Source: Pedobacter psychrotolerans (lineage in GTDB: Bacteria > Bacteroidota > Bacteroidia > Sphingobacteriales > Sphingobacteriaceae). Taken from it: a DNA stretch of 64,000 nt. The number at the start of each line of letters is the position of its first letter. Position 1 is the first letter of the stretch. A program made the position numbers and the translations under genes. Positions 63,542-64,000 of this stretch are shown here, one piece after another. The stretch spans positions 248,001 to 312,000 of the forward strand of contig NZ_SLWO01000006.1 in assembly GCF_004340665.1 (NCBI RefSeq). Reading direction: 5' to 3'. Below the pieces are notes generated by a model. The model worked only from the letters and a program-made list of their open reading frames with translations, had not been told where the DNA came from and did no database searches.

Positions 63542-64000
63542 ATGAAAAGCAATTTAACAAAGCTATCTACCGCGGCACTTGCCTTATCTATTATGGTATC
63601 TGCCTGTACAAATGATACAAAAACCTCAACCTCAAGGGATTCTTTAAAAACTGATTCCACAGCCAATTCATCCTTAAAACCAGCAGGTCCGCCACCAGAA
63701 TGGGGACAAAGTATTAAGCCAGAAATGCAAGCCGTTATTGAAAAACTAGCAAGTTATGGTGACAAACCTATAGAGACTTTAGATGCCACAGATGCAAGAA
63801 AGAACCACACCCCTACTGATGCTGTAATGGATTTGATTGCATTAAATAAAATTGAAATTCCTGCTCCAAAAGTTGATACCACTGGAAAAGATATTAATGT
63901 AGCTGGTGGCAAAGTTCACTTACGCATTTACACTCCGAAATCAGGAAACGGACCTTTTCCGGTGATTGTTTATTATCACGGTGGTGGTTTTGTCATTGCA
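63542..64000 (+). CDS. Alpha/beta-hydrolase (HSL/esterase-like) lipoprotein, truncated by window end
   Basis: The first 153 residues are visible. Signal with lipobox SAC (MKSNLTKLSTAALALS, then IMVSACTN), so a lipoprotein. A Ser/Thr/Lys-rich linker and LKPAGPPPEWGQSIKPEMQ follow, then the cap region, and the hydrolase fold begins with VHLRIYTPKSGNGPFPVIVY and HGGGFVIA at the cut. HGGG is the oxyanion motif of the hormone-sensitive-lipase group. The nucleophile Ser region lies beyond the window. Likely an exported carboxylesterase of unknown substrate. Confidence 0.85.
   Translation, partial: MKSNLTKLSTAALALSIMVSACTNDTKTSTSRDSLKTDSTANSSLKPAGPPPEWGQSIKPEMQAVIEKLASYGDKPIETLDATDARKNHTPTDAVMDLIALNKIEIPAPKVDTTGKDINVAGGKVHLRIYTPKSGNGPFPVIVYYHGGGFVIA

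Overview
The window is chromosomal DNA from a low-GC member of the Bacteroidota, most likely a Pedobacter-like sphingobacterium. The evidence is the Bacteroidota promoter grammar (TTTG, about 18-20 bp, TAnnTTTG) before several genes, lipoproteins with short lipoboxes, a TonB receptor that starts with a carboxypeptidase-regulatory-like domain, and gene families typical of that group (PRC-barrel, DUF2721, DUF922, small histone H1-like proteins, a short PLP arginine decarboxylase). No rRNA or tRNA gene was seen.

Layout: 1-1.9 kb holds a NIPSNAP protein and a PRC-barrel protein. 2.5-5.0 kb holds three unrelated accessory genes on one strand, separated by related imperfect-palindrome spacers that look like a gene-cassette array. 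5.4-36 kb is mostly housekeeping: mnmE, argS, rnr, rpmA/rplU and trxB, plus arginine/citrulline metabolism (arginine deiminase family, CtlX-like hydrolase, arginine decarboxylase), transporters, an ECF sigma factor with a membrane partner, a GH20 hexosaminidase and a polyprenyl synthase. 36-46 kb has a decayed DUF3060 gene, an acyl-CoA carboxylase beta subunit, a repeat-rich gap, a MaoC protein, a LOG-family protein, a TonB receptor with a palindrome at its predicted transcription start, and guaB.

45.9-58.6 kb is a complete type II-C CRISPR-Cas locus with an unusual architecture. A tracrRNA is encoded on the minus strand between guaB and cas9: a 16-nt anti-repeat, a nexus-like segment, an intrinsic terminator and a perfect TACCTTTG -7 box. 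Cas9 has 1424 residues. A complete type III restriction-modification pair (mod, res) then lies between cas9 and cas1. mod-res-cas1-cas2 are packed with gaps of only 1-3 bp, so the adaptation genes look co-transcribed with the restriction system rather than with cas9. The cas9-mod gap carries a highly structured element of about 140 bp. A 13-bp bidirectional terminator separates cas2 from an array of 29 repeats (46 nt) and 28 spacers (29-30 nt). The tracrRNA shows that crRNAs are read from the minus strand, towards cas2.

58.8-64 kb has a histone H1-like gene, a bacteriophytochrome module (heme oxygenase, biliverdin-binding sensor kinase, divergent single-domain response regulator with a TTG start), another tiny Lys/Ala-rich protein, a SpoIIAA-like protein and a truncated alpha/beta-hydrolase lipoprotein that runs off the end.

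The main candidate for something new is the mod-res-cas1-cas2 operon inside the II-C locus. One cassette would supply DNA ends made by restriction together with the spacer-integration machinery. That functional link is inferred from gene order only.
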